Shown: piece after piece, positions 9,572 through 18,139 of the stretch
Position numbering within the stretch: position 1 is the stretch's first letter
Layout of the letters: the number at the start of each line of letters is the position of its first letter
Assembly (NCBI GenBank): GCA_963800065.1
Contig: CAWCZO010000003.1
Location: 62,001 to 126,000 of the forward strand
From: CAWJFJ01 sp963800065
GTDB taxonomy: Bacteria > Actinomycetota > Acidimicrobiia > Acidimicrobiales > UBA8190
Direction: 5' to 3'
Length of the DNA: 64,000 nucleotides
Translations under genes and position numbers: made by a program
The notes under the pieces: model-generated
Database searches by the model: none
Seen by the model: only the letters and a program-made list of their open reading frames with translations
What the model was told of the DNA's origin: nothing

Positions 9572-9883
9572 CTATCGGCCGGTACGCTCGCGGTGGCTGC
9601 ACCCCGGCCAGCAGCAGGGCCGACGCAGGCCATCCTCCAGCTCCTCCTGGGTCCGGCGAATGCGGCGTTCCCGGGTCTTCTCCTGCTTGGCATCCTCGAC
9701 CCAGCAGATGAACTCGTTGCGGGCCAGAGGCGTGATGTCCTTCCAGGCATCGAGTGCCGTGGGGTTGGCGATCAGCGCACCGCGCAGGTCGGCGGGAAGC
9801 TTGTGGACCACCCCACCCGGCACTCGGTCGCTGCTCACGGGGGCAGGGTAGCGGCCCAGGGGCGAGCCCGTCGTCGCGGGCAT
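9572..9883 (-). CDS. YdeI/OmpD-associated family protein
   Basis: About 103 residues as read from 9883; a shorter form starting inside VSSDRVPGG is possible. The core LPADLRGALIANPTALDAWKDITPLARNEFICWV followed by KTRERRIRRTQEELEDGLRRPCCWPGC is the characteristic C-terminal domain of the YdeI/OmpD-associated (bacteriocin-protection-like) family. The final CCWPGCSHR segment is typical of actinobacterial members. Biochemical role is not established. It sits 50 bases upstream of the hydrolase gene on the same strand and could share its transcript. Confidence 0.8.
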   Translation of the reverse strand: MPATTGSPLGRYPAPVSSDRVPGGVVHKLPADLRGALIANPTALDAWKDITPLARNEFICWVEDAKQEKTRERRIRRTQEELEDGLRRPCCWPGCSHRERTGR

Positions 9884-10137
9884 ACGGCTGCGAACAAGAC
9901 GGCCGCAGGGTGCAGAGCCCCGCCACCCGCAGCGGTGTCGACTTCCGGGGTGCTCGGCGTGGGTGATCGGAACCCAGCCATCGCCTACCGGTCGCCGGAG
10001 GCGGGTCGACCCATCCCATCTGATCGACCGGATGTCCTCGTTCAGGTCGAGGTGTTCGGGGGCGACCTGGTGTCCGATGGCGACACCTCCACCGGATGCC
10101 GAATCGGCGTTTCAGCGCTGAAATCGCTCTCGGCGCT

Positions 10138-10344
10138 CTACGTCAAGTCGGGGATCCAGCCGCCGTGAGCCCGCTTCAAGGTATCGACCATTTCGGTGAC
10201 CTGATCGAGGTCGAGTTCGGCCGCGGTGTGAGGACCGAGCATCGCCGCGTGGTACACGTAGTCGAGGCGCCCGGTCAGTGCCGCCAACCGGCCGTGAGGA
10301 CCGGCAACCGAGACCGGGGTGGGGCGTTCGGTAGCCAGGGGCGT
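10138..10344 (-). other. Possible small reading frame downstream of the 10.3-kb hypothetical gene
   Basis: Directly after the TGA of the upstream gene, the same frame stays open to a TAG at 10138-10140 and encodes a protein-like stretch ending TEMVDTLKRAHGGWIPDLT. An internal ATG at 10242 would give 34 residues (MLGPHTAAELDLDQ...). It may be a separate small gene, an old extension of the upstream gene, or chance. The rest of 9884-10137 shows nothing recognisable. Confidence 0.25.
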
Positions 10345-10617
10345 TCAGGTACCCAGCGAGGCGAAGACGCCCGAAAACGCCCGCGACCCGGACCGGGCCC
10401 GAGCGGGTTGGGCCTGACGGACCTCTTCATAGGGGAAGATGTCGGGCAGCACGCTCTGGTCCGAGCACCGCCGCACCCGGCAACCCTCGTAGAGGATCTC
10501 AGCTACCTCGAAGCCCCGGCACCAGGTCCCGACGTACCGGCCCCGGACTTCCACCGGCATCCCGACATCGGCGCCGTGCTCTTCCCAGGTCATCACCGTG
10601 CTAATGCTGTTGGCCAC
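10345..10617 (-). CDS. Hypothetical protein, 90 residues
   Basis: Starts at GTG 10617 with a good ribosome site (AAGGAGCCACG). The protein has a folded-looking core RGRYVGTWCRGFEVAEILYEGCRVRRCSDQSVLPDIFP with three cysteines and a low-complexity Arg/Ser/Ala tail. I do not recognise the family. Upstream, at about 10694-10712, two direct copies of AATCCTAT (ATAGGATT on the coding strand) could be a regulatory element. Confidence 0.6.
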   Translation of the reverse strand: MANSISTVMTWEEHGADVGMPVEVRGRYVGTWCRGFEVAEILYEGCRVRRCSDQSVLPDIFPYEEVRQAQPARARSGSRAFSGVFASLGT

Positions 10618-10793
10618 CGTGGCTCCTTCACTTCACTCGGGGGGGACGAGTCGGATGGGCTCGTGTGGGCGGGTCCATCCCGTTGACAAGATCCGAGATA
10701 ATCCTATCAATCCTATGGTATAAATAGTGAAAGTACGCCCCTGGCCCGTCCCGTCTGGCGGACAGCCCTTCAGGTCACTCAGTCTGATCGTCA

Positions 10794-11623
10794 CTACTCA
10801 CAGGGACGGCTGGGACGTTTATGTCCAATCCGCAACGGGCACGCCTCACCGGAGCGCGGCCCGGGGATCGTCAGCGGCACCGGGGCCCCGGTGCCGCTGA
10901 CGTGCGCCGACGCCTCGATGAGCTCGAGAAGCTCGGGCTCGGTGCGGTGAAGACCCTTCTTGTCGTACCAAGAGGTCGCGGCAGAGCCGAGGACGACCCA
11001 AAAGAGGAGCCCGATGGACGTGAGGAGGAGGCCCCTGTCCAGTCCGGCGTCGCCGGCGCCGTCGAAATAGATCACCGCCAGCGCGGCGCCGAGGATCTGG
11101 CGGAGCGGCTCGAAGCCGGGAAGCGCCTGGAGGGGCACCGTGCCGCCCGAGGAGGCCAGGGCGAGGTAGACGAACACGATGAGGGCGTCCAGTTGACCGG
11201 GGGCTCCCAGCGCGTCGAAGAGGGTAAGCGTCCCGATGGCGACCACGGCGGCGGCGAACCAGCCGTACAGCTAGAGCACGGGCCAGTGGGGCGCATCCAA
11301 GCGCAGGAGGCCGGCCGCCACCGCAATGAGGAGCCCGGTGAACAACAACGTCGCCGGCACGGAGATCACCCATTTGGCGACCAGGGTCTGCCACCTCGTG
11401 ATCCTGCAGGGAATCTTCTGGCTCCAACGCGGCCCGACCTCGCTGGCGGCATAACCGAGGGCGGAATCGACGGCGCTGTTGACGATGGTGGCGCAGAGGA
11501 ATCCGCACATCATTATGAGAAGACGTAAAAGGCGCTCAATCCGAGCCCGGCATGGGCCGGCAACGGCCGATAAGTCTCAGTCGACACGGTTACCGGATTT
11601 GCCAGCAGGGCGGGGTCGGCCGT
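10794..11623 (-). pseudogene. Decayed YhgE/Pip-like (DUF3533) membrane protein, C-terminal remnant
   Basis: Homology-like protein sequence runs through three reading segments: ADPALLANPVTVSTETYRPLPAHAGLGLSAFYVF (11513-11623), then after a frameshift around 11511-11520 IMMCGFLCATIVNSAVDSALG through LRLDAPHWPVL, an in-frame amber at 11271-11273 (probably a former Trp codon), then LYGWFAAAVVAIGTLTLFDALG to the end. This is the C-terminal half of a YhgE/Pip-type membrane protein with several helices and the conserved YRPLP...GLGLSAFY entry. The N-terminal part is absent, because the sequence merges into the CoA-transferase gene upstream. Truncation, frameshift and stop together indicate true decay. 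Confidence 0.7.
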
Positions 11624-11706
11624 GTCGTGGGTCGCCGTGGCCTCGGAACGGCCCGGGTGCCGCAGCCGGCGGGTCTGTGGAGAGATCCGTTCCCTGTCTC
11701 GGCTCC

Positions 11707-13188
11707 CTATCGGCTGGACGCCGTTTCGGTGCGCCACTCCGGTCGGCTCGATCCCCGCGGCACGAGGATCGGATCGGACCATGAGGGCGGAGTCTGCGAA
11801 AAGCGCACGGGTGGGGCGACCATGTGGACGTCCCCGAACGGGGTGGGCGCATCGTAAGGGACCGGCTCGCCCAAGCGGTGCTCGTCGTCGCAGCCCGCCA
11901 GTGCCGGGTCCACGAAGCCGAGCGAGCCGCACCACATCGCCGTCTTCGTCAGACTGACGGTGACGTGCCACGATCCGCCTTCGGTGGTGCGCTTGACCAG
12001 GGCGGCCATGGCGCCGATGGCACCCATGTAACCGGTGATGTAGTCATTGATGAGGAAGGTGGCAGGAAACCGGGGCTCGGCTGCGCTTCCCTCGATGGTC
12101 ATGAGACCGGACGTGGCGGAGCCGTTCATATCGAAGCCGCCCCGCCCGGCCCAGGGCCCGCTCGGCCCGTAGCAGTTGATCGAGACGTACACGACGCCCG
12201 GACGTCGCTCGGCGAGCTCCCGGGGATCGAGCCCGCGGCGTTCAAGGGAGCCCAGGCGGTGGTTGTTGACGACGACGTCGGCTTCGGACAGGAGCATCGC
12301 TGCCCGCTCCTTCCCGGTCGGACTGTCGAGGTCGACATACGCGCTCCGGGAGCCGACGTTTGCTTCGGTGTAGATGTGCTCGTGCTCGTAGTCGTTGGGG
12401 CGCGTCGCTCCAAGCACATCGGCTCCGTGCTCGGCGAAGGTCCGTCCAACGGTGGGACCGGCAACGGCGTGGGTGAACGACAGCACACGGATGCCGTCAA
12501 AGGCTCGGTCAGCTGCTCCAAAGCTGCGCGCCGGAGCGTCGCCGATGAGTTCCAGGCCGATCGCCGGCTGGGCGGCCAGCAGTGCCCCCTGCTCGTGCGC
12601 CAGCCATTCGTCAGGCGTGCGCACGATGCAGATCGGCAGGCCCCTGGCGTTGGCTCTCTCTTCCAGTTCGAGGGCATCCCAGGTGGCGATGGCCTGGGCC
12701 ACCCTGGCGGAGTCGGGTGGTACGTCCAGGAACCGGCACCACTTGGCCACCAGATGCGGGTAGACGGCCGTGGCCATGACCCAGCGGTCATCGGCCGTCC
12801 GGTAGGGCGCAACGAGGAACGGGTTGTCGAAAAGGAGTGGATGTGGGGCGGCCTCGTCGTTCAACGTCGGGTGCCAGAATGCGCCCGGATTTATGGTGTG
12901 GATGGCTTCGCGCAGGTCGAGGTGGAGGTTCTGCGCCGGCCCGCCCCGTTGCCTATGAAAGGCCACTGCCGCCACGGCCCCGGCCATGAGGGGAATACCG
13001 ATGCACGCTCCCAGCCGGTGTGCGGCAGGCACGATGGGGTCTTGTCCGGCAAAGGAGACGGAGGTTCCGGCGTCCGTTCTGGAAAGTCCGACTTCCGACA
13101 GCAGGTCGTCGAGGGGATCGATGGGGTCGAAGTCGGTCGGTCGAGGTGTATCGGTCGCCAGGGAGCTGGCCGTGTCTCGCTTGTTCAT
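11707..13188 (-). CDS. CaiB/BaiF-type (class III) CoA-transferase
   Basis: 493 residues, start supported by GGAGGT 4 bases before ATG. The second half has the classical class III pattern: GIRVLSFTHAVAGPTVGRTFAEHGADV, LDLDSPTGKERAAMLLSEADVVVNNHRLG, YVSINCYGPSGPWAGRGGFDMNGSATSG. The first half has the small-domain features (AGAVAAVAFHRQRGG, then FLVAPYRTADDRWV). These enzymes transfer CoA between carboxylic acids in the cytosol, often in steroid, carnitine or aromatic acid metabolism. A TetR gene 33 bases upstream on the same strand suggests regulation. The last ~40 residues are atypical and may have been remodelled by the adjacent rearrangement. Substrate unknown. Confidence 0.85.
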   Translation of the reverse strand: MNKRDTASSLATDTPRPTDFDPIDPLDDLLSEVGLSRTDAGTSVSFAGQDPIVPAAHRLGACIGIPLMAGAVAAVAFHRQRGGPAQNLHLDLREAIHTINPGAFWHPTLNDEAAPHPLLFDNPFLVAPYRTADDRWVMATAVYPHLVAKWCRFLDVPPDSARVAQAIATWDALELEERANARGLPICIVRTPDEWLAHEQGALLAAQPAIGLELIGDAPARSFGAADRAFDGIRVLSFTHAVAGPTVGRTFAEHGADVLGATRPNDYEHEHIYTEANVGSRSAYVDLDSPTGKERAAMLLSEADVVVNNHRLGSLERRGLDPRELAERRPGVVYVSINCYGPSGPWAGRGGFDMNGSATSGLMTIEGSAAEPRFPATFLINDYITGYMGAIGAMAALVKRTTEGGSWHVTVSLTKTAMWCGSLGFVDPALAGCDDEHRLGEPVPYDAPTPFGDVHMVAPPVRFSQTPPSWSDPILVPRGSSRPEWRTETASSR

Positions 13189-13221
13189 CGCACCTCCTCA
13201 GGTGCATTCATTGAAGGGACC

Positions 13222-13851
13222 TCAGTCAGGAGAAGTGACCGACTCGGTCGGCACCGAGAACTGCCGGAGCAACGCCGTCACCGCCTTCGGGCCAACACCC
13301 GAGTGGGCGATCGCCCCTGCCGCCACGTTCGTCAACACCTGAATGTCGCTACCCTCGGTGACCGCCACGATCATGCGAGCGAGCTCGTCGACCGGCAGGG
13401 TGGGGATGCGTCCCGCCCGTTCGAGCGCCTCGGTCACCAGGACCGCTAGCTCCGAGCGGACCCGCAACTCGTGCTCGACGAGGAGAAGCGCCACCTCGGG
13501 TTGACGGATGGCGTGTAGTGAGAATTCCACGGAGACGAGCGTCCATTGGCGGTCGACAGCGAGACCGGGGACGTGAGTTCGATTGTCGGGCGCTTCCTCG
13601 AGCACGTCGGCGGCCGGCATGGCACTGCGGATCCACGCTGCCCTCCGCTCCCAGCTTCGGTCGAGGAGAGCGAGGAACAGGGCGTCCTTGTTGGCGAAGT
13701 TGGAGTAGAAGGCGCCTTTCGTCAGCCCGGCGCGCGCACAGATGTCGGGTATGGACGTGGCCCCGTATCCCTGCTCGGCGAACAGCTCCATGGCTGCATC
13801 GAGCAAGGCCGAGACGGTGATCGGCCTGCGCTTGGTCACTCCCCGGGGCAT
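13222..13851 (-). CDS. TetR-family transcriptional regulator
   Basis: 209 residues. The N-terminal HTH reads ALLDAAMELFAEQGYGATSIPDICARAGLTKGAFYSNFANKDALFLALLD, a textbook TetR DNA-binding domain; the C-terminal ligand domain is helical and family-specific. It lies upstream of, and same strand as, the CoA-transferase gene. A near-perfect palindrome sits 22 bases before its start codon and is the likely operator, implying autoregulation and control of the CoA-transferase. The inducer is probably an acyl-CoA or a related acid, by analogy only. Confidence 0.9.
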   Translation of the reverse strand: MPRGVTKRRPITVSALLDAAMELFAEQGYGATSIPDICARAGLTKGAFYSNFANKDALFLALLDRSWERRAAWIRSAMPAADVLEEAPDNRTHVPGLAVDRQWTLVSVEFSLHAIRQPEVALLLVEHELRVRSELAVLVTEALERAGRIPTLPVDELARMIVAVTEGSDIQVLTNVAAGAIAHSGVGPKAVTALLRQFSVPTESVTSPD

Positions 13852-13872
13852 GGCGTCATTCTATAGGATTCC

Positions 13873-13893
13873 GTACGGTATGCAATACCGTAC
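13873..13893. promoter_or_regulatory. Palindromic operator upstream of the TetR gene
   Basis: Perfect inverted repeat with 9-base arms GTACGGTAT and ATACCGTAC separated by GCA, 22 bases upstream of the tetR ATG. TetR proteins bind such palindromes as dimers. Confidence 0.75.
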
Positions 13894-14151
13894 CGAATAT
13901 AAAATGAAATGTGGCGATCCGTTCTCGAGATCGGAGGCGAACTCACTCCGGATCGCAATTCCCCCGATGCCCGCCGAGGCCGGCCGCTTGCACGCGCTCG
14001 ACCGGCTGCAAGGCGATGGAACCACGACCCTCAACAAGCGCGCAGACGCACTCAGAGGTGGGGACAGAGGCTTCTGTAGGCCGCCCGGCCGGCGCCGGAG
14101 GAAGTGCTACTTCTGGGGAGACCCCAATCGTGGGACTCTTGGGGCAGATCC

Positions 14152-14526
14152 TCAGCGGCGGGCGAGGCGGCGGCCGCTTTCGGTATCGATAGGTGTGTAG
14201 TTCATCTCGAAATGGTGGTACAGAGTGGACTCGTCTGCCTGAGAGAGTTCCTCGCCATGCATTTCGATGTCGGGTGCAGATCGCACTTGCTCCTTGGTCA
14301 CCGTGACCTGGAGGTCATCGGGACCAACCTGTATCCCGCCCAACGGTACAAAGGTCAAGTGACGATCGATAAACCCTTCCTTCACGGTGGCGAACTGCGG
14401 CTCGTCAGTCTCGACATCGACGTAGACATCTTGCAGCTTGCCGATCCTCTCGCCGTTACGGTCAATCAGCTGCTTTCCGTGCCATTCGGCGACGTTCCAC
14501 TTCGCTTCGCCCGCATTGCCAGTCAT
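14152..14526 (-). CDS. PRC-barrel domain protein
   Basis: 124 residues from ATG 14526, chosen because GGAGG lies 5 bases upstream; a longer reading overlaps the desaturase gene. WHGKQLIDRNGERIGKLQDVYVDVETDEPQFATVKEGFIDRHLTFVPLGGIQ is a PRC barrel of the photoreaction-centre H-chain/RimM type. Stand-alone PRC-barrel proteins are common in actinobacteria, often near stress genes, with no fixed biochemical role. It follows the desaturase by 77 bases on the same strand. Confidence 0.8.
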   Translation of the reverse strand: MTGNAGEAKWNVAEWHGKQLIDRNGERIGKLQDVYVDVETDEPQFATVKEGFIDRHLTFVPLGGIQVGPDDLQVTVTKEQVRSAPDIEMHGEELSQADESTLYHHFEMNYTPIDTESGRRLARR

Positions 14527-14603
14527 GTTGTCCTCCTCGTCGCCGACGCCCAAGCAAGGATACGGCCGGCGTTCAGCGCGCGTCCAGGCGCGCCACCTCG
14601 CTC

Positions 14604-15695
14604 TCAGACGGAATTGACCTGCTTTCGGCCTTCGGCGTAGGTGAGCCATCGTCCTGCGTCGAAGTCATAGAGCTTGCAGGCCCTCGAATTGGCGACGAAA
14701 TCACGGAAGCGCAAAGGCTTGTCGATGACCGTTCCGGGGAAGGCGGCCTCGATGGCGTCAGCGGCCTCCTCCAGGTGGTACATCGGAACACGCATGTCCA
14801 CGTGGTGGGGGACGTGAACCATGATCCAGTGGAAGAAGAAGTTGAACCCCTTCGGCGCACGGAGCACGGTGGTGCCTTGCATTTGGGCCTTGAACTTGTT
14901 CCATTCAGCCTTCTTCCACCAGCGAATTTCCGGGGCGATGTGATGCACATGGACCATGGTGCCGATGAAGCAGGCGAATCCCAGGAAGGGCAGCAGGAGG
15001 GTGCGGACATCGAGCCAGAGGATCCCGGCGACGGTGTCGCCCGAAGCCACGCCGATAGAGGTGAACAGGGCGAGCATCCCGGCGATGAACGCCGTGACGA
15101 TCCACCGGTCCCGGCGGATCGCCTTGACCCACCGTGCCGGGTTCGGTCCCGTCATCATCTTCTTCCACCACACCTGGTGGATGTAGTACGGACCGGCCCC
15201 GACCCAGGACCATTCGACGCGGTGAACGGTTTTGCGCCACCAGCCCAGACCGGCAAACTGTTCGGGAGTCGTGGGATGCCAGACGAAGTCGTAGCCCTGG
15301 CGGACGGTGTAGGGGTGATGCACGCGATTGTGGCCGAGGATCCAGCCCTCGTAGACGTGGAGGCTGGGCAGGAATGCCAGGTGAGCCACCGTCGAGTTGA
15401 TGCGTTTCGACTTGAATAGGGCGCCGTGGGCGGCATCGTGACCGACGACGAAGAGCCCGGAGACGACCAGGGCCAACAGGACCTCGAGAGCGGCGACGGC
15501 GAACACGTTGTCAATGAAGACGAGAACGACGAGCAACGCCACGTACATGGTGACGTCCCGTAAGAAGTACGCCATGCCACGCCAGGTCGGATTCTCATAC
15601 ACCGAGGCCGGCAGGACGTCAATGACAGGCTTGAGGGTGGTGGGCGAAGCAGCGTACGTCACAGGGTCTGTGGCGACTGAGGACAGCTCGGCCAT
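14604..15695 (-). CDS. Membrane fatty acid desaturase
   Basis: 363 residues with the three histidine boxes of di-iron acyl desaturases: HDAAH (86-90), HNRVHH (122-127) and HVPHH (294-298). Hydrophobic segments at about 45-85 and 196-250 form the membrane core. Such enzymes insert a double bond into acyl chains of membrane lipids or acyl-CoA using O2. The arrangement resembles the beta-carotene hydroxylase/fatty acid desaturase superfamily; regioselectivity cannot be inferred. Family length is normal and the protein looks intact. Confidence 0.9.
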   Translation of the reverse strand: MAELSSVATDPVTYAASPTTLKPVIDVLPASVYENPTWRGMAYFLRDVTMYVALLVVLVFIDNVFAVAALEVLLALVVSGLFVVGHDAAHGALFKSKRINSTVAHLAFLPSLHVYEGWILGHNRVHHPYTVRQGYDFVWHPTTPEQFAGLGWWRKTVHRVEWSWVGAGPYYIHQVWWKKMMTGPNPARWVKAIRRDRWIVTAFIAGMLALFTSIGVASGDTVAGILWLDVRTLLLPFLGFACFIGTMVHVHHIAPEIRWWKKAEWNKFKAQMQGTTVLRAPKGFNFFFHWIMVHVPHHVDMRVPMYHLEEAADAIEAAFPGTVIDKPLRFRDFVANSRACKLYDFDAGRWLTYAEGRKQVNSV

Positions 15696-16150
15696 CTAAA
15701 TCCCCGTCTTCCTTCAGCGGTTCACTACAAGGCTGACGGTACGCCGACGCTCTGGTCCTCCCTAGGGCCGAAGGTCATAAACTCGGATTCCACGGGTCCA
15801 TCCACCCGATCGATCACCGGTGCGGCCCCAAACGGCGCCACCAGGTTGAACGAGAAGAGCGGCCCCCATAGTGGGCCGCTCTTCACAGACGCTCAGTCTG
15901 GTTGGCCTGCCAGTCTGGCGTCGCCTTCGCCAATCAGCTGACTTGGCGAGACCCGGATTCATCATCCGTAACTCTCAGTCTGCCATAGCGATACGCCAGC
16001 AAGGAAGAGTCCAAAGTCCCATTCGTTCCGCTCCGGGATCGTGGCAGATGCGCTGTTCGCCCGAGCGACGCCCACGCCCTGCGCATTGGCAAACGAGCGA
16101 GTTCAGCCCGCGATGCCGATCATTGGTTCGAGAGTCGGCGCTCCAGCGGA
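15696..16150. other. Intergenic region between desaturase and cupin genes
   Basis: No coding sequence is supported here. It contains one strong hairpin (15854-15884) and the presumed promoter of the desaturase gene. Confidence 0.5.
15854..15884. terminator. Strong hairpin, possible terminator of the cupin transcript
   Basis: A 12-bp perfect stem (11-base core arms AAGAGCGGCCC and GGGCCGCTCTT) with a 7-base loop. It lies after the cupin gene and before the desaturase gene, both on the minus strand. No T-tract follows on either strand, so termination would be of the U-less actinobacterial type. Confidence 0.5.
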
Positions 16151-16663
16151 TCAGCTGGCGCTGGCCAGGACTGTCTCAGTGTCTTCAGCGCTCATGGGAG
16201 GTCCGATTGGCCTAAGGTCATGCGACCCAGCGATGCGCGCCAGTTCGTCTATGGGCGGGAACTTTGGGTGGCTCGGTACGATGCGCGCCGTAGCTGGAGT
16301 GCTGATGTCGCGGACGAGATCACGGAAGCTGGCGTTGTCGTGCACGAGCAGGATCCGTGCCTCGCGCTCACCGACCACCCGGAAGGTGTGCGGCACGCCG
16401 CGGGGCATAGAGACCCAGTTCCCAGCCCCGACGACCAGCTCCTCTTCGCCACAGCGCACGACCATCTGGCCCTGGAGGATGTACCAGGTGTCGTCGAGGT
16501 TGTCGTGGACGTGCAGCGGGGGCGCCGAGCCGACTGGCAAGGTCATCTCGAGCACGATGGTGTTCATTTCGGGTGCGCAGCGGTGCTCAACGACCAAGGT
16601 GTCGAGGAACCACCACGCCGGCACCTGTTCATTCTCGGGGGAGTCGACAACTGCCGTCGTCAC
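16151..16663 (-). CDS. Cupin-domain protein
   Basis: About 170 residues. I prefer GTG 16663, 7 bases after AGGAGGT, over GTG 16672, which overlaps the ribosome site. Cupin motif 1 is PPLHVHDNLDDTWYILQGQM (His, His, Glu-like positions) and motif 2 is GNWVSMPRGVPHTFRV with the metal His. It is a single-domain cytosolic cupin, probably an isomerase or dioxygenase-like protein, substrate unknown. It is divergent from a MarR gene with only 84 bases between, so MarR probably controlled it. Confidence 0.85.
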   Translation of the reverse strand: MTTAVVDSPENEQVPAWWFLDTLVVEHRCAPEMNTIVLEMTLPVGSAPPLHVHDNLDDTWYILQGQMVVRCGEEELVVGAGNWVSMPRGVPHTFRVVGEREARILLVHDNASFRDLVRDISTPATARIVPSHPKFPPIDELARIAGSHDLRPIGPPMSAEDTETVLASAS

Positions 16664-16728
16664 TTCAGCCACCTCCTGGTAGAAACCTGTCCTGGATCGG
16701 ATAGTCAGGTGTCCTTACGGTCGGATCG

Positions 16729-16741
16729 TATGGTAACCTTA
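16729..16741. promoter_or_regulatory. Candidate MarR operator between cupin and MarR genes
   Basis: Imperfect palindrome TATGGTAACCTTA centred on an A, 6 bases before the MarR ATG; TTAC/GTAA half-sites are typical for MarR proteins. A second CCTTACG lies nearby at about 16713. Confidence 0.4.
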
Positions 16742-16747
16742 CGACTA

Positions 16748-17002
16748 ATGTCAAGTAATTCCCTCGACCGCCCCAACGGCGAACGAAGCCCGTACGCCGG
16801 CGCCATGCTGGGTATCGTTTGGCAGTGGGTCCGTGATCAGCTGTATGCGGGCGTCGTTGCGGCGGGATACGACGATCTGAACGCCGCGCACGTCGGTCTC
16901 TGGCGCTATCCGGGCCTCGAGGGACTACGTCCAAGCCAGCTTGCCGACCGGAGGGGGATCACGAAACAGTCGGTCAACGAACTGCTCGGGCACCTGGAAC
17001 AG
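16748..17002 (+). pseudogene. MarR-family regulator, N-terminal half separated from its C-terminal half by an inversion
   Basis: From ATG 16748 the frame encodes a MarR N-terminus (AGAMLGIVWQWVRDQL, AHVGLWRYPGLEGLRPSQLADRRGITKQSVNELLGHLEQ), ending at the Gln that precedes the wing. After 17002 the sequence stops resembling MarR, though the frame stays open to 17647. The missing wing and C-terminus are found on the opposite strand at 17106-17323, beginning HGYLLRVPDSADGRARV. Joined, they read GHLEQHGYLLRVPDS, a normal MarR sequence. The regulator is therefore broken by an inversion of about 330 bases. Confidence 0.75.
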
Positions 17003-17105
17003 ACACCGTTCGCGGATCCGAGGTCGATGACCGGTGACAGCTGGTGCGGGCAGCGATCGGGCCTGGAGCTCTTCTCGCGTCATGTACGCCCGCCAACAGC
17101 CGGTG

Positions 17106-17323
17106 CTAGGGGACGGCCAGCGAACCCGCTAACCGCTCGGTCAGCAGTTCGAGGGAGCTGTGCAGCTGGGCGAAGCGCCGCGGCCCCAGGATCTCCGCGA
17201 TCCGCAGCTGGGCCGCGCCCCAGCCTCTGCGTAGATTGTCTGCTCCAGCCGCCGTCCCTTGGAAGTAAGTCGGATCACGCGAGCCCTTCCGTCGGCCGAA
17301 TCGGGCACGCGCAACAGGTACCC
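17106..17323 (-). pseudogene. MarR-family regulator, inverted C-terminal half
   Basis: Encodes the MarR wing and dimerisation helix: GYLLRVPDSADGRARVIRLTSKGRRLEQTIYAEA, then after a further one-base frameshift near 17207-17212 AAQLRIAEILGPRRFAQLHSSLELLTERLAGSLAVP and a stop. In its present orientation it is fused in frame behind an IS481-like transposase N-terminus, giving a chimeric reading frame of about 119 residues from ATG 17497. The extra frameshift suggests the locus has been non-functional for some time. Confidence 0.7.
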
Positions 17324-17329
17324 GTGTTG

Positions 17330-17650
17330 GGCCAGGGCCCCGATCCCCTCGTTGGCATAGCGCACGAGCCAACGGTGCAGCGTCCGCCGGTCCACCCCGT
17401 GGCGAGCGGCCACGTCGGTGACCGTGGCGCCGGTGTCGAGGACCTCTCGCACGGCGAGATAGCGCTGCTCAAGCATCGAAAGCTCCACCAATGCCATGAC
17501 CGCCTCCTGTGTCCGGGGTGCGGCCAAGCCAACGTGAAAAGCGGCGGTGAGGCAACGGAGCGAGTGGGACACAGGTACCGGAGCCACCGTCGCCCAGGTA
17601 CCGGAGCCGGGCCGAACAGGGAGACACGGGCGGCGGAGCCAGAGTGAGAC
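17330..17650 (-). mobile_element. IS481-type insertion sequence remnant, left end only
   Basis: From ATG 17497 (GGAGG upstream) the minus strand encodes MALVELSMLEQRYLAVREV...VTDVAARHGVDRRTLHRWLVRYANEGIGALA, the N-terminal HTH of an IS481-family transposase. The catalytic DDE domain is missing; the sequence switches to the inverted MarR fragment. Upstream at 17550-17650 are at least two copies of a GGCTCCGGTACCTG-type terminal repeat, shared with the remnant near 34.3 kb. It marks one breakpoint of the inversion. Confidence 0.7.
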
Positions 17651-17671
17651 AGACCTACCGAACTCTCACAC

Positions 17672-18115
17672 GCGCGTTACTCAAACCCTGTGGAGGTAAC
17701 GGGACCTTGCTTGAACCATTCTGACCAGGGAGAATGTCTCCGGAAGCTCCTCGAAATGGTCCCATCCGGGTCCAAAACGGCCAAGACTCGAGCCCCGAGA
17801 CGGGTCTGCCGGCGCCTCGATCCATCCAAGATGGAGGAACTGATCCAGGGTTACTCCGACGGCGTTCCCCTCGACGAACTGGCTAGCCGGTTTCAGGTCG
17901 ATCAGAGCACCGTCCAGGAGCACGCTCGTCGACACAACCTACCCCGTCGGTCTCCGAGGTTCGGGCCAAGCCAGACAGCGGAGGCGATCACGCTCTACGC
18001 CGAGGGTCAATCACTGGTGAAGCTTGCCCGACATTTCGGTGTGGCCACTGACACCGTGGCTCTTGACTTGCGCAGAGCGGGAGTCACACTGCGAGCTCGG
18101 CGGGGATGGAAGTAA
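17672..18115 (+). repeat. Dispersed repeat, copy 1 (second copy at 29140-29587)
   Basis: About 440 bases resembling 29140-29587 along the whole length at roughly 80-85% by eye, starting from GTTACTCAAACCCT and running through the HTH gene. Both copies lie on the plus strand directly beside insertion-sequence remains. Confidence 0.8.
17690..18115 (+). CDS. Protein with two recombinase-type helix-turn-helix segments
   Basis: About 141 residues if started at GTG 17690; a start at ATG 17756 is equally possible. Two similar HTH units follow: PSKMEELIQGYSDGVPLDELASRFQVDQSTVQEHARRHNL and AEAITLYAEGQSLVKLARHFGVATDTVALDLRRAGV. This tandem HTH is common as the C-terminal part of actinobacterial serine recombinases and as small free proteins. 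No catalytic recombinase domain is present here. The codon structure is intact, unlike the second copy. Function unknown; it may be a mobile-element leftover. Confidence 0.6.
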   Translation: MEVTGPCLNHSDQGECLRKLLEMVPSGSKTAKTRAPRRVCRRLDPSKMEELIQGYSDGVPLDELASRFQVDQSTVQEHARRHNLPRRSPRFGPSQTAEAITLYAEGQSLVKLARHFGVATDTVALDLRRAGVTLRARRGWK

Positions 18116-18139
18116 CTAATCGGTCTTCTTCGCCACTCT

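Noticed and set aside
8514..9851. 445-codon plus-strand frame over the alpha/beta hydrolase
   Set aside because: Antisense of the hydrolase with repetitive polar composition; the minus-strand gene has all catalytic motifs.
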